From an uncultured Prevotella sp. (GTDB lineage: Bacteria > Bacteroidota > Bacteroidia > Bacteroidales > Bacteroidaceae): a DNA stretch of 44,889 nucleotides. The stretch is taken from the NCBI GenBank assembly GCA_900550365.1, contig URRR01000018.1, positions 1 through 44,889 of the forward strand, given 5' to 3'. Below, in pieces: positions 8,948-18,661 of the stretch (positions within the stretch are counted from its first letter, which is position 1; every line of letters starts with the position of its first letter). A program made the position numbers and the translations under genes. The notes under the pieces are model-generated. The model was not told the origin of the DNA, searched no databases, and saw only the letters and a program-made list of their open reading frames with translations.

Positions 8948-10162
8948 GTGAAATGCTTAAAGAACATTCCGGCAGCAGTCATTATCTGCGCAATCATGCT
9001 GATATTCAGCAACATACGGGCAACGGCAAGCGTCAGTCAGCCACAAAGCAGCCTTGACTCTGTAAAGATAAGTCTGCTTACCTGCGCGCCGGGCGACGAG
9101 GTTTACAGCCTATACGGACATACGGCTGTAAGATACACGGATTATGGCAAAAACATTGACATTGCCATAAACTATGGTGTATTTTCATTCAACAAGCCTT
9201 TTTTTATTATCCGCTTCATCTTCGGCAAGACTGATTATGAAATGGGTATCGTGCCGTTTGACTATTTTTGTGCCGAATACAAAGCTGAAGGCAGATGGAT
9301 TTACCAGCAGGAACTGAACCTTACGGCGGGCGAAAAAGAGGCAATCAGGGACGCATTGGAGACAAACTTCATGCCAAGCAACCGTACTTACCGCTACAAT
9401 TACTTTTATGACAACTGCACAACGCGCCCGAGAGACATTATCATTGCCAACATCAACGGTTCAATAACATATCCAGACGCGGAAAAGGAATACCCGTCGT
9501 ATCGTGAGCTGATTCATTCAATGAATGAAGACTCACCGTGGGCACGTTTCGGAAACGACCTGTTACTGGGTGTCAAGGCTGACAAAAAGACAGACTTGAA
9601 AGCGCAACAGTTCCTGCCGTTACGCCTGATGAACGACTTTGAGACTGCCAGGATAAAGTCGCGCAACGGTACAGTCAGACCTCTTGTTGTCAGCAGTTCG
9701 TATGTGGTCAAGGCCGGACCTCAGACCATTAAAAGCGGATTTCCTTTGCGTCCGTCTGCATGTGCATGGATAATATTCGCACTGGTAATGGCCGTTACGG
9801 TATTTGAGATTATTGCCAAAAGGAAGATTTGGCCTGTTGACACCTTATTATTAATATTTGACGGCTTAGTGGGAATAATAATATTCATGATGTTCTTCTC
9901 CGAGCATCCTACCACAAGCACCAACTTGCAGATACTGCTGTTCAATCCTCTACCCTTAGTATTCGTCTACAGGATGTCTAAAAGAGCGGCAGACAAACGT
10001 AAAGAACCGCTGTGGTATTATGCCGCGGCAATGCTTTTACTGTTCTTCGCAGGCGGATTTTTCCAAGACTATGCCGAAGGAATGTACATTTTGGCATCAT
10101 TTTTGCTGATACGCTGTATATGGAACATTATTTATCAGAATAAATACGTACCCGGGAAATAA
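8948..10162 (+). CDS. DUF4105 membrane protein
   Basis: An exported membrane protein of about 404 residues. The GTG at 8948 is chosen because the promoter ends at 8943 and because it yields a good signal peptide (KCLKNIPAAVIICAIMLIF, cleaved near ATAS). An ATG at 8921 is the alternative; a leaderless GTG would be unusual. The periplasmic part (about 30-270) carries the DUF4105 (Lnb N-terminal-like) motifs YGHTAVR and YNYFYDNCTTRPRDI. The His and Cys resemble the catalytic pair of papain/NlpC-like folds, but activity is not shown. About four to five transmembrane segments follow (ACAWIIFALVMAVTVFEII onward). Its stop overlaps the next start (TAATG). Confidence 0.82.
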   Translation: MKCLKNIPAAVIICAIMLIFSNIRATASVSQPQSSLDSVKISLLTCAPGDEVYSLYGHTAVRYTDYGKNIDIAINYGVFSFNKPFFIIRFIFGKTDYEMGIVPFDYFCAEYKAEGRWIYQQELNLTAGEKEAIRDALETNFMPSNRTYRYNYFYDNCTTRPRDIIIANINGSITYPDAEKEYPSYRELIHSMNEDSPWARFGNDLLLGVKADKKTDLKAQQFLPLRLMNDFETARIKSRNGTVRPLVVSSSYVVKAGPQTIKSGFPLRPSACAWIIFALVMAVTVFEIIAKRKIWPVDTLLLIFDGLVGIIIFMMFFSEHPTTSTNLQILLFNPLPLVFVYRMSKRAADKRKEPLWYYAAAMLLLFFAGGFFQDYAEGMYILASFLLIRCIWNIIYQNKYVPGK

Positions 10163-11601
10163 TGATAAACAAATATATAACAGCCACAATACTGGCCGTA
10201 GCCTCAAGCAGCCTGACATGCGCACAGGTGTCAAGACCTGTTCCGCGGCTTGTCGTCAACATCACTATCGACCAGCTCCGCACCGACTATATTGAGGCAT
10301 TCATGCCCTCTTACGGCAACAACGGCTTCAGGAAACTGTTCCAGAACGGTGTTGTATATTACAACGCACAATATACTTTTGCCCCCGTTGACAGGGCATC
10401 GTCAATAGCATCAATAGCTACGGGCACATCTCCGTCGCATAACGGGATAACCGGTTTCCGTTGGCTTGACAAGAACTCGCTTATTGCCGTTAACTGCGTT
10501 GACGACAGCGAGTACGAAGGAATATTCACAAAAGAGAAGTCATCACCCAAGAATATTGCCACGACTACCATCACCGACGAGCTGAAAATAGCTACCGACG
10601 GCGAAGGCAAGGTGTACAGCATAGCCATGGACCGCGACGCCGCTGTCATTGGCGGCGGTCATGCGGCTGACGGAGCGATATGGTTCAACAAGGACAACAA
10701 ATGCTGGTGCTCGTCAACATACTACTTCAAGAAAGCTCCACGCTGGCTTGAATCTTATAACCTGCTGTACGTCAACTCGTTCACTAACGACAATATCAAT
10801 GCAAACATAACTAATGTAGCGCTGCAATGTATTGACTCCAACGGAATGGGTGACGACAACGTACCGGACATACTGTCACTTACGTATGACGCCCAGGTGC
10901 CTATCGAAAAAGACGTTCTCAACAAGCAGCAGCTGCAATACAAATATATCCAGCTTGACAAGGAGATTGACAAGCTGACATCAAGAATAGAAAGCAAGCT
11001 GGGCAAGCATAACGTACTCTTCATTGTCACAAGCACCGGATACTGCAAGGAAAAAGAAGTAGACTACGCCAGATACAGGATTCCATGTGGAACGTTCTAC
11101 ATGGACCGTACGGCCAATCTTCTGAACGTCTACCTCGGTGCCATTTACGGTCAGGACAAATATGTAGAGAATTGCTTTTACAACCAGATATTCTTCAACA
11201 TTAAGCAGATTGAGCTCAAACGCATCAACCTGAGTGAACTGCTTAACCGCGCCCAGACGTTTATCATGCAGCTCTCGGGCGTAAGTAATGTATTTACAAG
11301 CAAGAACTTGCTTCTGTCGTCCGGAGACAACGGGTCAAGACTACGCAACTGGTATAATCCGAACAACTGCGGCGACATCATAATCGAAGTGTCACCCGGC
11401 TGGAAACTGCTTAACGAGGAGAATTTCCAGCAATACACGTCGAAAGCAAGCGCGATGCCTTTCCCTCTCATATTTTACGGTACAGGCATCACAGCCAAAG
11501 AGATTACAACACCTATCACTATTGACCGGATTGCGCCGACAATAGCAAAATCAATACGTATCAGGGCACCTAACGCATGTATCTCAGCTCCGCTGAACTA
11601 A
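10162..11601 (+). CDS. Alkaline phosphatase superfamily protein, probably inactive
   Basis: A 479-residue exported protein with a signal peptide ending near LTCAQ. The overall layout is that of PafA-like/type I phosphodiesterases: the first metal Asp is present (ITIDQLR, Asp37) and SIATGTSPSHNGI (84-96) matches the segment after the nucleophile. However, the usual Thr before the GPGH-like motif is replaced by APVDRASS (Arg78 in an ungapped alignment). The Asp-x-x-x-His site is missing around LSLTYDAQVPIEKD, the Asp-His pair is replaced by VTSTG (289-293), and the late His is replaced in SKASAMPFPLIFYG. Four of the five expected metal or nucleophile sites are thus lost. Most likely a pseudoenzyme. 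It is coupled to DUF4105 and precedes secA. Confidence 0.8.
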   Translation: MINKYITATILAVASSSLTCAQVSRPVPRLVVNITIDQLRTDYIEAFMPSYGNNGFRKLFQNGVVYYNAQYTFAPVDRASSIASIATGTSPSHNGITGFRWLDKNSLIAVNCVDDSEYEGIFTKEKSSPKNIATTTITDELKIATDGEGKVYSIAMDRDAAVIGGGHAADGAIWFNKDNKCWCSSTYYFKKAPRWLESYNLLYVNSFTNDNINANITNVALQCIDSNGMGDDNVPDILSLTYDAQVPIEKDVLNKQQLQYKYIQLDKEIDKLTSRIESKLGKHNVLFIVTSTGYCKEKEVDYARYRIPCGTFYMDRTANLLNVYLGAIYGQDKYVENCFYNQIFFNIKQIELKRINLSELLNRAQTFIMQLSGVSNVFTSKNLLLSSGDNGSRLRNWYNPNNCGDIIIEVSPGWKLLNEENFQQYTSKASAMPFPLIFYGTGITAKEITTPITIDRIAPTIAKSIRIRAPNACISAPLN

Positions 11602-11660
11602 AGGAGCACATTAAAGTTAAAGACGTATAATCAATGTGCATGAATAATGAAGAAAATTTG

Positions 11661-11668
11661 TAATTTTG
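11661..11668 (+). promoter_or_regulatory. -7 box of secA
   Basis: TAATTTTG followed by CACAG, 43 bases before the secA ATG. No clear -33 TTTG is present. The in-frame ATG at 11666 overlaps this box and is therefore rejected as start. Confidence 0.55.
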
Positions 11669-11710
11669 CACAGAATTCAAAAACAAGAAGAAAAAACAAT
11701 TAGGACAAAT

Positions 11711-14700
11711 ATGGGTTTTAATAGCTTTTTAAAGTCACTTTTCGGTGACAAATCCACACGAGACATGAAACAGATACAGCCTGTCGTTGAAAAGATCAAG
11801 GCTGCTTATCCTGAAATAAAGGCGCTCGACAACGACGCACTGCGCGCAAAGACAAAAGAGATACAGACATATGTCCAGAACTCTGCGGCTGAGCAAAAGA
11901 AACAGATTGAGGCTCTAAAGGCTAAGATTGAAGATACCCCTATTGACGAACGTGAAGGGCTGTTCAACCAGATTGATAAACTTGAGAACGAGGTGCTTGA
12001 CATATACGAGCAGGCATTAAATGAAGTTTTGCCCGTTGCTTTCAGCATCATGAAAGATACGGCACGGCGCTTTGCCGAGAATGACGAGGTGGTTGTTACA
12101 GCCAACGACTTTGACCGTGAGCTTGCCACGACAAAAGACTTTGTACGCATTGACGGCGACAAGGCCATATACAGCAATCACTGGATAGCCGGCGGCAATG
12201 ACATGAAGTGGGACATGGTGCACTATGACGTGCAGCTCTTCGGCGGCGTAGTTCTTCATCAGGGTAAAATTGCCGAGATGGCAACCGGTGAAGGTAAAAC
12301 CCTTGTTGCCACATTGCCTGTATTCCTTAATGCTCTTACAGGCAACGGAGTCCATGTTGTCACGGTGAACGATTACCTTGCAAAGCGTGACTCTGAATGG
12401 ATGGGACCATTATACGAGTTCCACGGACTTTCTGTTGACTGTATAGACAAACACCGTCCGAATACCCCGCAAAGAAGAAAAGCATATCAGGCAGACATCA
12501 CTTTCGGAACCAACAATGAGTTCGGCTTCGATTATCTGCGTGACAACATGGCTATCTCACCCGCTGACCTGGTACAGCGCAAACATAATTACGCCATTGT
12601 CGACGAGGTTGACTCCGTGCTTATCGATGACGCCCGTACACCTCTTATTATATCAGGTCCCGTACCTAACGGAGGTGATCAGATGTTTGAGGAATATCAG
12701 CCGCTGGTTGAACGTCTTGTCGACGTCCAACGCAAACTGGCTACACAATATCTTGCTGACGCAAAACAGAAAATCACCGAAGGACGTGATAAGAACGACC
12801 AGAAACTGCTTGATGAAGGTTTCCTGAGCCTTTACCGCTCACATAAAGCTCTTCCGAAAAACAAACCGCTTATTAAATACCTGTCAGAAGAAGGTATCAA
12901 AGCCGGCATGCTCAAGACCGAAGAGTACTACATGGAGAACAACAACCGTAAGATGCCTGAGGCAGTTGAACCTCTGTATTTCGTTGTTGATGAGAAACTG
13001 AATTCGGTTGACTTGACAGATAAGGGTACTGACTGGCTGGCAAAACAGGTTAACGATAAGGACCTGTTTGTACTTCCGGACATTACTTCGCAACTTTCAG
13101 CTCTTGAGAACGAGACTGACCTTAATGACCAGCAGCACCTTGACAAGAAAGACGAGCTGCTTAACCACTACGCCGTACAGAGCGAAAGGGTACATACCCT
13201 GCAACAGCTCCTCAAGGCTTACACCATGTTCAACAAAGATGATGAGTATGTTGTAATGGACGGCGAAGTGAAAATCGTTGATGAGCAGACCGGCCGTATA
13301 ATGGAAGGCCGCCAGTGGAGCGACGGTCTGCATCAGGCCATCGAAGCCAAAGAGCATGTAAAAGTGAAAGAAGCGACCCAGACTTTCGCTACCATTACAT
13401 TACAGAACTATTTCCGTATGTACCATAAGCTGGCAGGTATGACCGGTACGGCCATTACTGAGGCGGGTGAATTCTGGGACATCTACAAGCTTGATGTGGT
13501 AGAGATACCTACCAACAAGCCTGTCATCCGCAACGATATGGATGACCGCGTATATAAGACTGCACGTGAAAAATACAATGCTGTAATCGAGGAAATTGAA
13601 GCCATGCGTAACTCCGGACGCCCGTGTCTGGTAGGTACCACCTCGGTTGAGATATCTGAGCTGTTAAGCAAGATGCTCCAGATGCGCCATATTCCGCACA
13701 ATGTGCTGAACGCTAAGCTGCACCAGCGAGAGGCAAATATCGTAGCTGAAGCCGGCCAGAGCACATTAGGCAAGGTTACGATTACAGATCCTGACGGAAC
13801 AACCCACACAGAAGAAAGAATGCTCGGTGCCGTAACCATTGCCACCAACATGGCAGGTCGTGGTACCGACATCAAGCTATCGCCGGAAGTTAAGGCCGCA
13901 GGCGGACTGGCAATCATCGGTACAGAGCGCCACGAGAGCCGCCGAGTAGACCGCCAGTTGCGTGGACGTGCCGGACGTCAGGGCGACCCCGGAAGCTCTG
14001 TATTCTACGTCAGCCTTGAAGATAAGCTGATGCGTCTGTTCGCAAGTGAGCGTATCGCAAGAGTCATGGACCGTCTCGGCTTCAAGGATGGCGAGCGTAT
14101 CGAGAGCCCGATGATTACCAAGAACATTGAGCGCGCACAAAAGAAGGTTGAGGAAAACAACTTCGGCATACGTAAACGTCTGCTTGAATACGACGACGTT
14201 ATGAACAAACAGCGTACCGTTGTATATGAGAAGCGCCGCCACGCACTTATGGGTGAACGCATCGGAATGGACATCACAAACATCATTTGGGACCGTGTTG
14301 TCGAGATTATAGACAAAAACGACTATGAAGGATGTAAGGACGAGTTCCTCAAAGTGCTCGCAATGGAATGTCCGTTCACATTCGAAGAATTTACAAATGA
14401 GGATCACAACACACTTGCTGAGAAGGCATTCCAGATGGCAATGGCCGCATTCAAGCGTAAGACTGACCGCATCCAGTCTATCGGTTGGCCTGTTATAAAA
14501 GATGTATTCGAGAACCAGGGCGACCGTTATGAGCGCATCATGGTGCCGATTACTGACGGCAAACGGATATATAACATTCCCTGCAACCTGAAGGAAGCCT
14601 ATGATACTGAATGCAAGAGTGTTGTAAAACAGTTTGAGAAGGCTATCTTGCTGAGTGCAATAGATGACTGCTGGAAGGAGAATCTGCGTGCTCTTGACGA

Positions 14701-15085
14701 ATTGCGCCACAGCGTTCAGAATGCTTCTTATGAGCAGAAAGACCCGTTGGTTATATTCAAACTTGAGAGCGTCAAGCTGTTTGATGACATGGTAAACCAG
14801 ATGAACAACCGCATCGTAAGCATTCTAATGAGGGCACAAATTCCCGAGATTCAGCGCGAGGAAGTGCGTGAAGCCGCTCCTGAGCAGAGAAGCCAGCGCT
14901 ACAACGAGCAGAAAGACGACCTTAACAACCCTGCTCAACGCGCGGCCGCAAGCCATGACACACGTCAGAATGCCGAAGCAAAAAGGCAACCGATTCGTAA
15001 GGACAAGCTGCCAGGACGCAATGACCCATGCCCATGCGGTAGCGGAAAGAAGTTCAAGAACTGCCACGGCAGAGGACTTGTTTAA
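11711..15085 (+). CDS. secA: Preprotein translocase ATPase SecA
   Basis: A 1,124-residue motor that drives proteins through SecYEG at the cytoplasmic membrane. The ATG at 11711 gives the expected start MGFNSFLKSLFGDK. Visible: Walker A MATGEGKT (190-197), DEVD (298-301) followed by DDARTPLIISG, the TGRIMEGRQWSDGLHQAIEAKE preprotein-crosslinking region, MTGTA, GRGTDIKL and QLRGRAGRQGDPG helicase motifs, and the zinc-binding C-terminus CPCGSGKKFKNCHG (Cys1107, Cys1109, Cys1118, His1119). It is about 220 residues longer than E. coli SecA, mainly from an insertion after the first nucleotide-binding segment (about 335-500) and a longer tail, as is usual in Bacteroidetes. No frameshift seen. Confidence 0.97.
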   Translation: MGFNSFLKSLFGDKSTRDMKQIQPVVEKIKAAYPEIKALDNDALRAKTKEIQTYVQNSAAEQKKQIEALKAKIEDTPIDEREGLFNQIDKLENEVLDIYEQALNEVLPVAFSIMKDTARRFAENDEVVVTANDFDRELATTKDFVRIDGDKAIYSNHWIAGGNDMKWDMVHYDVQLFGGVVLHQGKIAEMATGEGKTLVATLPVFLNALTGNGVHVVTVNDYLAKRDSEWMGPLYEFHGLSVDCIDKHRPNTPQRRKAYQADITFGTNNEFGFDYLRDNMAISPADLVQRKHNYAIVDEVDSVLIDDARTPLIISGPVPNGGDQMFEEYQPLVERLVDVQRKLATQYLADAKQKITEGRDKNDQKLLDEGFLSLYRSHKALPKNKPLIKYLSEEGIKAGMLKTEEYYMENNNRKMPEAVEPLYFVVDEKLNSVDLTDKGTDWLAKQVNDKDLFVLPDITSQLSALENETDLNDQQHLDKKDELLNHYAVQSERVHTLQQLLKAYTMFNKDDEYVVMDGEVKIVDEQTGRIMEGRQWSDGLHQAIEAKEHVKVKEATQTFATITLQNYFRMYHKLAGMTGTAITEAGEFWDIYKLDVVEIPTNKPVIRNDMDDRVYKTAREKYNAVIEEIEAMRNSGRPCLVGTTSVEISELLSKMLQMRHIPHNVLNAKLHQREANIVAEAGQSTLGKVTITDPDGTTHTEERMLGAVTIATNMAGRGTDIKLSPEVKAAGGLAIIGTERHESRRVDRQLRGRAGRQGDPGSSVFYVSLEDKLMRLFASERIARVMDRLGFKDGERIESPMITKNIERAQKKVEENNFGIRKRLLEYDDVMNKQRTVVYEKRRHALMGERIGMDITNIIWDRVVEIIDKNDYEGCKDEFLKVLAMECPFTFEEFTNEDHNTLAEKAFQMAMAAFKRKTDRIQSIGWPVIKDVFENQGDRYERIMVPITDGKRIYNIPCNLKEAYDTECKSVVKQFEKAILLSAIDDCWKENLRALDELRHSVQNASYEQKDPLVIFKLESVKLFDDMVNQMNNRIVSILMRAQIPEIQREEVREAAPEQRSQRYNEQKDDLNNPAQRAAASHDTRQNAEAKRQPIRKDKLPGRNDPCPCGSGKKFKNCHGRGLV

Positions 15086-15106
15086 ATAAAACAACGTAAA
15101 AATATG

Positions 15107-15175
15107 AAGAGTTAAGAGAATGTATCATGATGTATTAAAACGTCAATGGTTGTTTTCTTAACTCTTTAATTTTAT
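15107..15175 (+). terminator. Possible secA terminator
   Basis: AAGAGTTAAGA (15107-15117) pairs with TCTTAACTCTT (15156-15166), followed by TAATTTTATTTT. The stem is perfect for 11 bases but the loop is 38 bases and the stem AT-rich, so strength is uncertain. Confidence 0.5.
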
Positions 15176-15221
15176 TTTGAAGCATGTATTAAAATATGAA
15201 TAATAAATTTTGCGACATCAA

Positions 15222-15950
15222 ATGGAAATAAATATCACCAAACTTAAAAAGATGTTCGGCGAAAAAACTGCCGTAGACATACCTGATTTCACGATTAACG
15301 GCGGAGACATTCTCGGTCTGGTGGGTAACAACGGAGCAGGTAAGACAACATTATTCCGCCTGATGCTTGATCTTATTAAGGCTGATGAGGGTGAAGTTAC
15401 AATGACTACAAAGAACGAAGATGGAACTACCACTGTCATAAATCCGGCCAATTCAGAAGAATGGAAGATATTCACCGGGGCATACATAGACGAAGGCTTT
15501 CTCATAGATTTCCTGACGCCTGAAGAATACTTTCAGTTTATCGGCAAGGTAAACGGACTTACTGACGAGGAGACCAACCAACGTGTAGCCACATTTGAAC
15601 ACTTCATGAATAACGAGATACTTGACCAGAAAAAACTAATCCGCAATTTTTCAGCAGGTAACAAACAGAAGGTAGGCATAATCTCCGCTTTTATCAATAG
15701 GCCACAATTACTGGTTCTTGACGAGCCTTTTAATTTCCTTGACCCTACCAGCCAGAACGTTCTGAAGCATATCATAACAGAATATAATGCCGAAACAGGT
15801 GCCACAATCCTTATCAGCAGCCACAATCTGACACATACCGTTGAAATATCAACAAGAATAGCACTGCTCGAGACTGGCAAAATAATCAATGACTTGCCTA
15901 ATATCAACGGCAGTGCCGAGAATACTCTCGAAGCATATTTTAACTGCTAA
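15222..15950 (+). CDS. ABC transporter ATP-binding protein
   Basis: A 242-residue ABC ATPase. The ATG at 15222 starts the protein as MEINITKLKKMFG; a TTG at 15210 is in frame but less likely. Motifs: Walker A GNNGAGKT (35-42), signature FSAGNKQK (144-151; Ala replaces the first Gly of SGGQ), Walker B LLVLDEP (164-170) and the switch His202 in SSHN. It resembles the ATPases of drug/antibiotic- or bacteriocin-type exporters and of the CcmA/NatA group. A partner permease would be expected next to it, but neither neighbour (secA, feoB) is one and the gene is closed off by a terminator. The partner must be elsewhere, so the substrate cannot be told. Confidence 0.9.
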   Translation: MEINITKLKKMFGEKTAVDIPDFTINGGDILGLVGNNGAGKTTLFRLMLDLIKADEGEVTMTTKNEDGTTTVINPANSEEWKIFTGAYIDEGFLIDFLTPEEYFQFIGKVNGLTDEETNQRVATFEHFMNNEILDQKKLIRNFSAGNKQKVGIISAFINRPQLLVLDEPFNFLDPTSQNVLKHIITEYNAETGATILISSHNLTHTVEISTRIALLETGKIINDLPNINGSAENTLEAYFNC

Positions 15951-16035
15951 ACAGTTATTCCATCATCAGCAAATACTATTTTCACATATAATTAAAAGGC
16001 ATAAACCCACCTCTATCACCATTATTAGGTATTTT

Positions 16036-16067
16036 ACGGGCTTACTATCAGTAAGTCCGTATTTTTT
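16036..16067 (+). terminator. Terminator after the ABC ATPase gene
   Basis: ACGGGCTTAC (16036-16045), loop TATCA, GTAAGTCCGT (16051-16060), with one G-T pair, then a T-rich run (ATTTTTT). It separates the ABC gene from feoB. Confidence 0.75.
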
Positions 16068-16069
16068 GT

Positions 16070-16077
16070 TACTTTTG
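16070..16077 (+). promoter_or_regulatory. -7 box of feoB
   Basis: TACTTTTG followed by CAT, 28 bases upstream of the feoB ATG. No convincing -33 box or Fur-like operator could be made out by eye. Confidence 0.5.
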
Positions 16078-16104
16078 CATTTACATATTTGAAAGGTACA
16101 AAAA

Positions 16105-18534
16105 ATGAGACTATCCGAACTTAAAACAGGAGAAAAAGGTGTTATTGTAAAAGTATTGGGGCACGGAGGTTTCCGTAAACGCATCGTTGAGATGGGATTC
16201 ATCCGTGGTAAAATCGTTACGGTTTTGCTCAATGCACCACTACAAGACCCCGTAAAATACAAAATAATGGGATACGAAATATCGTTGCGCCACTCTGAAG
16301 CCGCGATGATAGAAATAATATCCACAGATGAGGCCCGCCAACTTGAAAAGGAGGAAGCTGACAAACTAGGACTGACTAACGTATCAGAAAAAGCTGACAA
16401 CGATGACGGTTGCCTTACTGACGAGCAGCTACACAAGGCTGCAATGAAGAAAAGCCACACAATAAACGTAGCCTTAGTAGGTAACCCCAACTGCGGAAAA
16501 ACATCATTATTCAACTTCGCTTCCGGTGCTCATGAGCGTGTAGGTAATTATTCAGGAGTAACAGTTGATGCAAAAGAAGGGCATGCAGAGTTCAACGGTT
16601 ACCATTTTAATCTTGTTGACCTGCCCGGAACATATTCTCTTTCGGCTTATAGTCCAGAAGAGCTTTACGTCAGGAAACAAATCATTGAGAATACTCCAGA
16701 TGTCATAATCAACGTTATTGACGCCAGCAATCTTGAACGTAATCTCTACCTTACGACGCAACTAGTAGACATGAACATCAAGATTGTAGGTGCACTAAAC
16801 ATGTTCGACGAATTTGAGCAGCGTGGTGACAAACTTGATTACGACAAACTTGGCGAGTTGTTCGGCTTTCCATTCATTCCAACAGTGTTCAAAAGCGGAC
16901 GCGGCGTCGACGAATTATTCAGCACGGTCATTAATATATATGAGGGGCGGCCTGTTCCTGGAAAGACCGGCATACGTCACATTCATCTTAATCATGGTAA
17001 ATATATTGAGCAGGCAATAGATGAAGTAAAGAAGGAAATCCAGAAAAACGAGCAAATAAGATATAAGTATTCAACACGTTTTCTGTCAATCAAGCTGCTT
17101 GAAAAAGACACCAAAGCTGAAGAGCTGATCAAGACTTTACCCAACGGGAAAGACATCATGGCCGTACGCGACAAGGGCGCTGACTTTATCATGAAAGAAA
17201 CAAAGGAGGACAGCGAAACGGCCATTATGAACGCCAAATACGGCATCATACACGGTGCTCTGCACGAAGCCGGATGTGAAGAGGGCAACAAGACCGACAC
17301 TTATCAGACTACTCACGTTATCGACTCGATAATAACCAACAAGTATGTCGGCTTTCCTCTCTTCTTCCTTTTCCTTTACATAATGTTCGAAGTGACATTT
17401 ACTCTCGGACAATATCCCATGGACTGGATTGACGCCGGCGTTGGCGCGCTTGGTGACTGGGTCAAGGCTGTATTGCCTGACGGCCCGGTAAAGGCGATGA
17501 TAGCCGATGGAGCGATAGCCGGAGTTGGCTCTGTCATCGTCTTTCTGCCTCAGATTCTTATTCTTTACGCCTTCATATCGTTCATGGAAGACTCTGGCTA
17601 CATGGCACGTGCAGCCTTTATCATGGACAAGCTTATGCACAAAATGGGGCTTCACGGCAAATCGTTCATACCGCTGATTATGGGCTTCGGCTGCAATGTT
17701 CCGGCCGTTATGGCAACAAGGACTATAGAAAGCAGAAGGAGCAGGCTGATAACCATATTAGTATTACCGCTCATGAGCTGCAGCGCACGCCTGCCGATTT
17801 ACATCATGATAGTGGGCACATTCTTTGCCGCACGCTATCAGTCGCTTATCATGATTTCGCTATATGTCATCGGCATAATACTTGCCGTACTTGTCAGCCG
17901 CCTGTTCAGCAAGTGGATGATAAAAGGAGACGACACCCCATTTGTAATGGAACTTCCACCCTACCGCTTCCCTACGGCTAAAGCTATGGCGCGCCATACA
18001 TGGGAGAAAGGCAAGCAATACCTGAAAAAAATGGGAGGAATAATACTCGTCGCAAGCCTTATCGTATGGGCACTGGGCTACTTCCCTCACAATGATAGTC
18101 TCAGCACACAGGCACAGCAAGAACAAAGTTATATCGGGCGAATAGGAAAAGCCATTGAACCGGCATTCCGCCCACAAGGCTTCGACTGGAAACTCGACGT
18201 AAGCCTCATAGCCGGTGTAGGTGCAAAAGAGATTGTGGCATCAACCATGGGCGTGTTATACGCTGACGATGAGACCGTAGCTGACGACACCGTTGACAAC
18301 ACCAAGAAGTATGAAATACTGCGACAAAAAATGGAAGCTGACGGTATTACACCGCTTATCGCATTCTCTTATCTGCTGTTTGTACTGATTTATTTCCCTT
18401 GCATAGCCACAATAGCCGCCATCAAAGGCGAAACCGGCAGTTGGAGGTGGGCTGTATTTGCCGCCGTTTACACCACAGTGCTTGCATGGATTGTATCTGC
18501 CTGTGTTTATCAGGTCGGAAGTCTGTTCATATAA
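16105..18534 (+). CDS. feoB: Fused FeoA-FeoB ferrous iron transporter
   Basis: An 809-residue inner-membrane Fe(II) importer. Residues 1-73 are a FeoA (SH3-like) domain (MRLSELKTGEKGVIVKV), joined by a charged linker to the FeoB G protein: G1 GNPNCGKTS (126-134), G3 DLPG (172-175), G4 NMFD (232-235). After a helical spacer the transmembrane region begins around residue 410, with the Gate motifs GFGCNVPAVMATR and PLMSCSARLPIYI and the late GVGAKEIVASTMGVLY. The fused form is usual in Bacteroidetes, where separate feoA genes are often missing. It has its own promoter box and stands alone. Regulation by iron is expected but no operator is evident. Confidence 0.95.
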   Translation: MRLSELKTGEKGVIVKVLGHGGFRKRIVEMGFIRGKIVTVLLNAPLQDPVKYKIMGYEISLRHSEAAMIEIISTDEARQLEKEEADKLGLTNVSEKADNDDGCLTDEQLHKAAMKKSHTINVALVGNPNCGKTSLFNFASGAHERVGNYSGVTVDAKEGHAEFNGYHFNLVDLPGTYSLSAYSPEELYVRKQIIENTPDVIINVIDASNLERNLYLTTQLVDMNIKIVGALNMFDEFEQRGDKLDYDKLGELFGFPFIPTVFKSGRGVDELFSTVINIYEGRPVPGKTGIRHIHLNHGKYIEQAIDEVKKEIQKNEQIRYKYSTRFLSIKLLEKDTKAEELIKTLPNGKDIMAVRDKGADFIMKETKEDSETAIMNAKYGIIHGALHEAGCEEGNKTDTYQTTHVIDSIITNKYVGFPLFFLFLYIMFEVTFTLGQYPMDWIDAGVGALGDWVKAVLPDGPVKAMIADGAIAGVGSVIVFLPQILILYAFISFMEDSGYMARAAFIMDKLMHKMGLHGKSFIPLIMGFGCNVPAVMATRTIESRRSRLITILVLPLMSCSARLPIYIMIVGTFFAARYQSLIMISLYVIGIILAVLVSRLFSKWMIKGDDTPFVMELPPYRFPTAKAMARHTWEKGKQYLKKMGGIILVASLIVWALGYFPHNDSLSTQAQQEQSYIGRIGKAIEPAFRPQGFDWKLDVSLIAGVGAKEIVASTMGVLYADDETVADDTVDNTKKYEILRQKMEADGITPLIAFSYLLFVLIYFPCIATIAAIKGETGSWRWAVFAAVYTTVLAWIVSACVYQVGSLFI

Positions 18535-18661
18535 ATAAGGTTGTCTTATAAAAAACGGCAACATAATATATGCATTGGGTAACACTGAACCTGGGCCCGC
18601 ACCAAGGACCGTTGAAGAAACGGAAAAATAATATTCAGGAAGAACAATAAAATCTGACGAT

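Noticed and set aside
13877..14710. A 277-codon minus-strand frame opposite secA
   Set aside because: It lies wholly within the conserved secA frame, has no recognisable domain and no promoter.
15966..16514. A 182-codon minus-strand frame opposite the start of feoB
   Set aside because: It overlaps the FeoA domain, the feoB promoter and a terminator; no domain.
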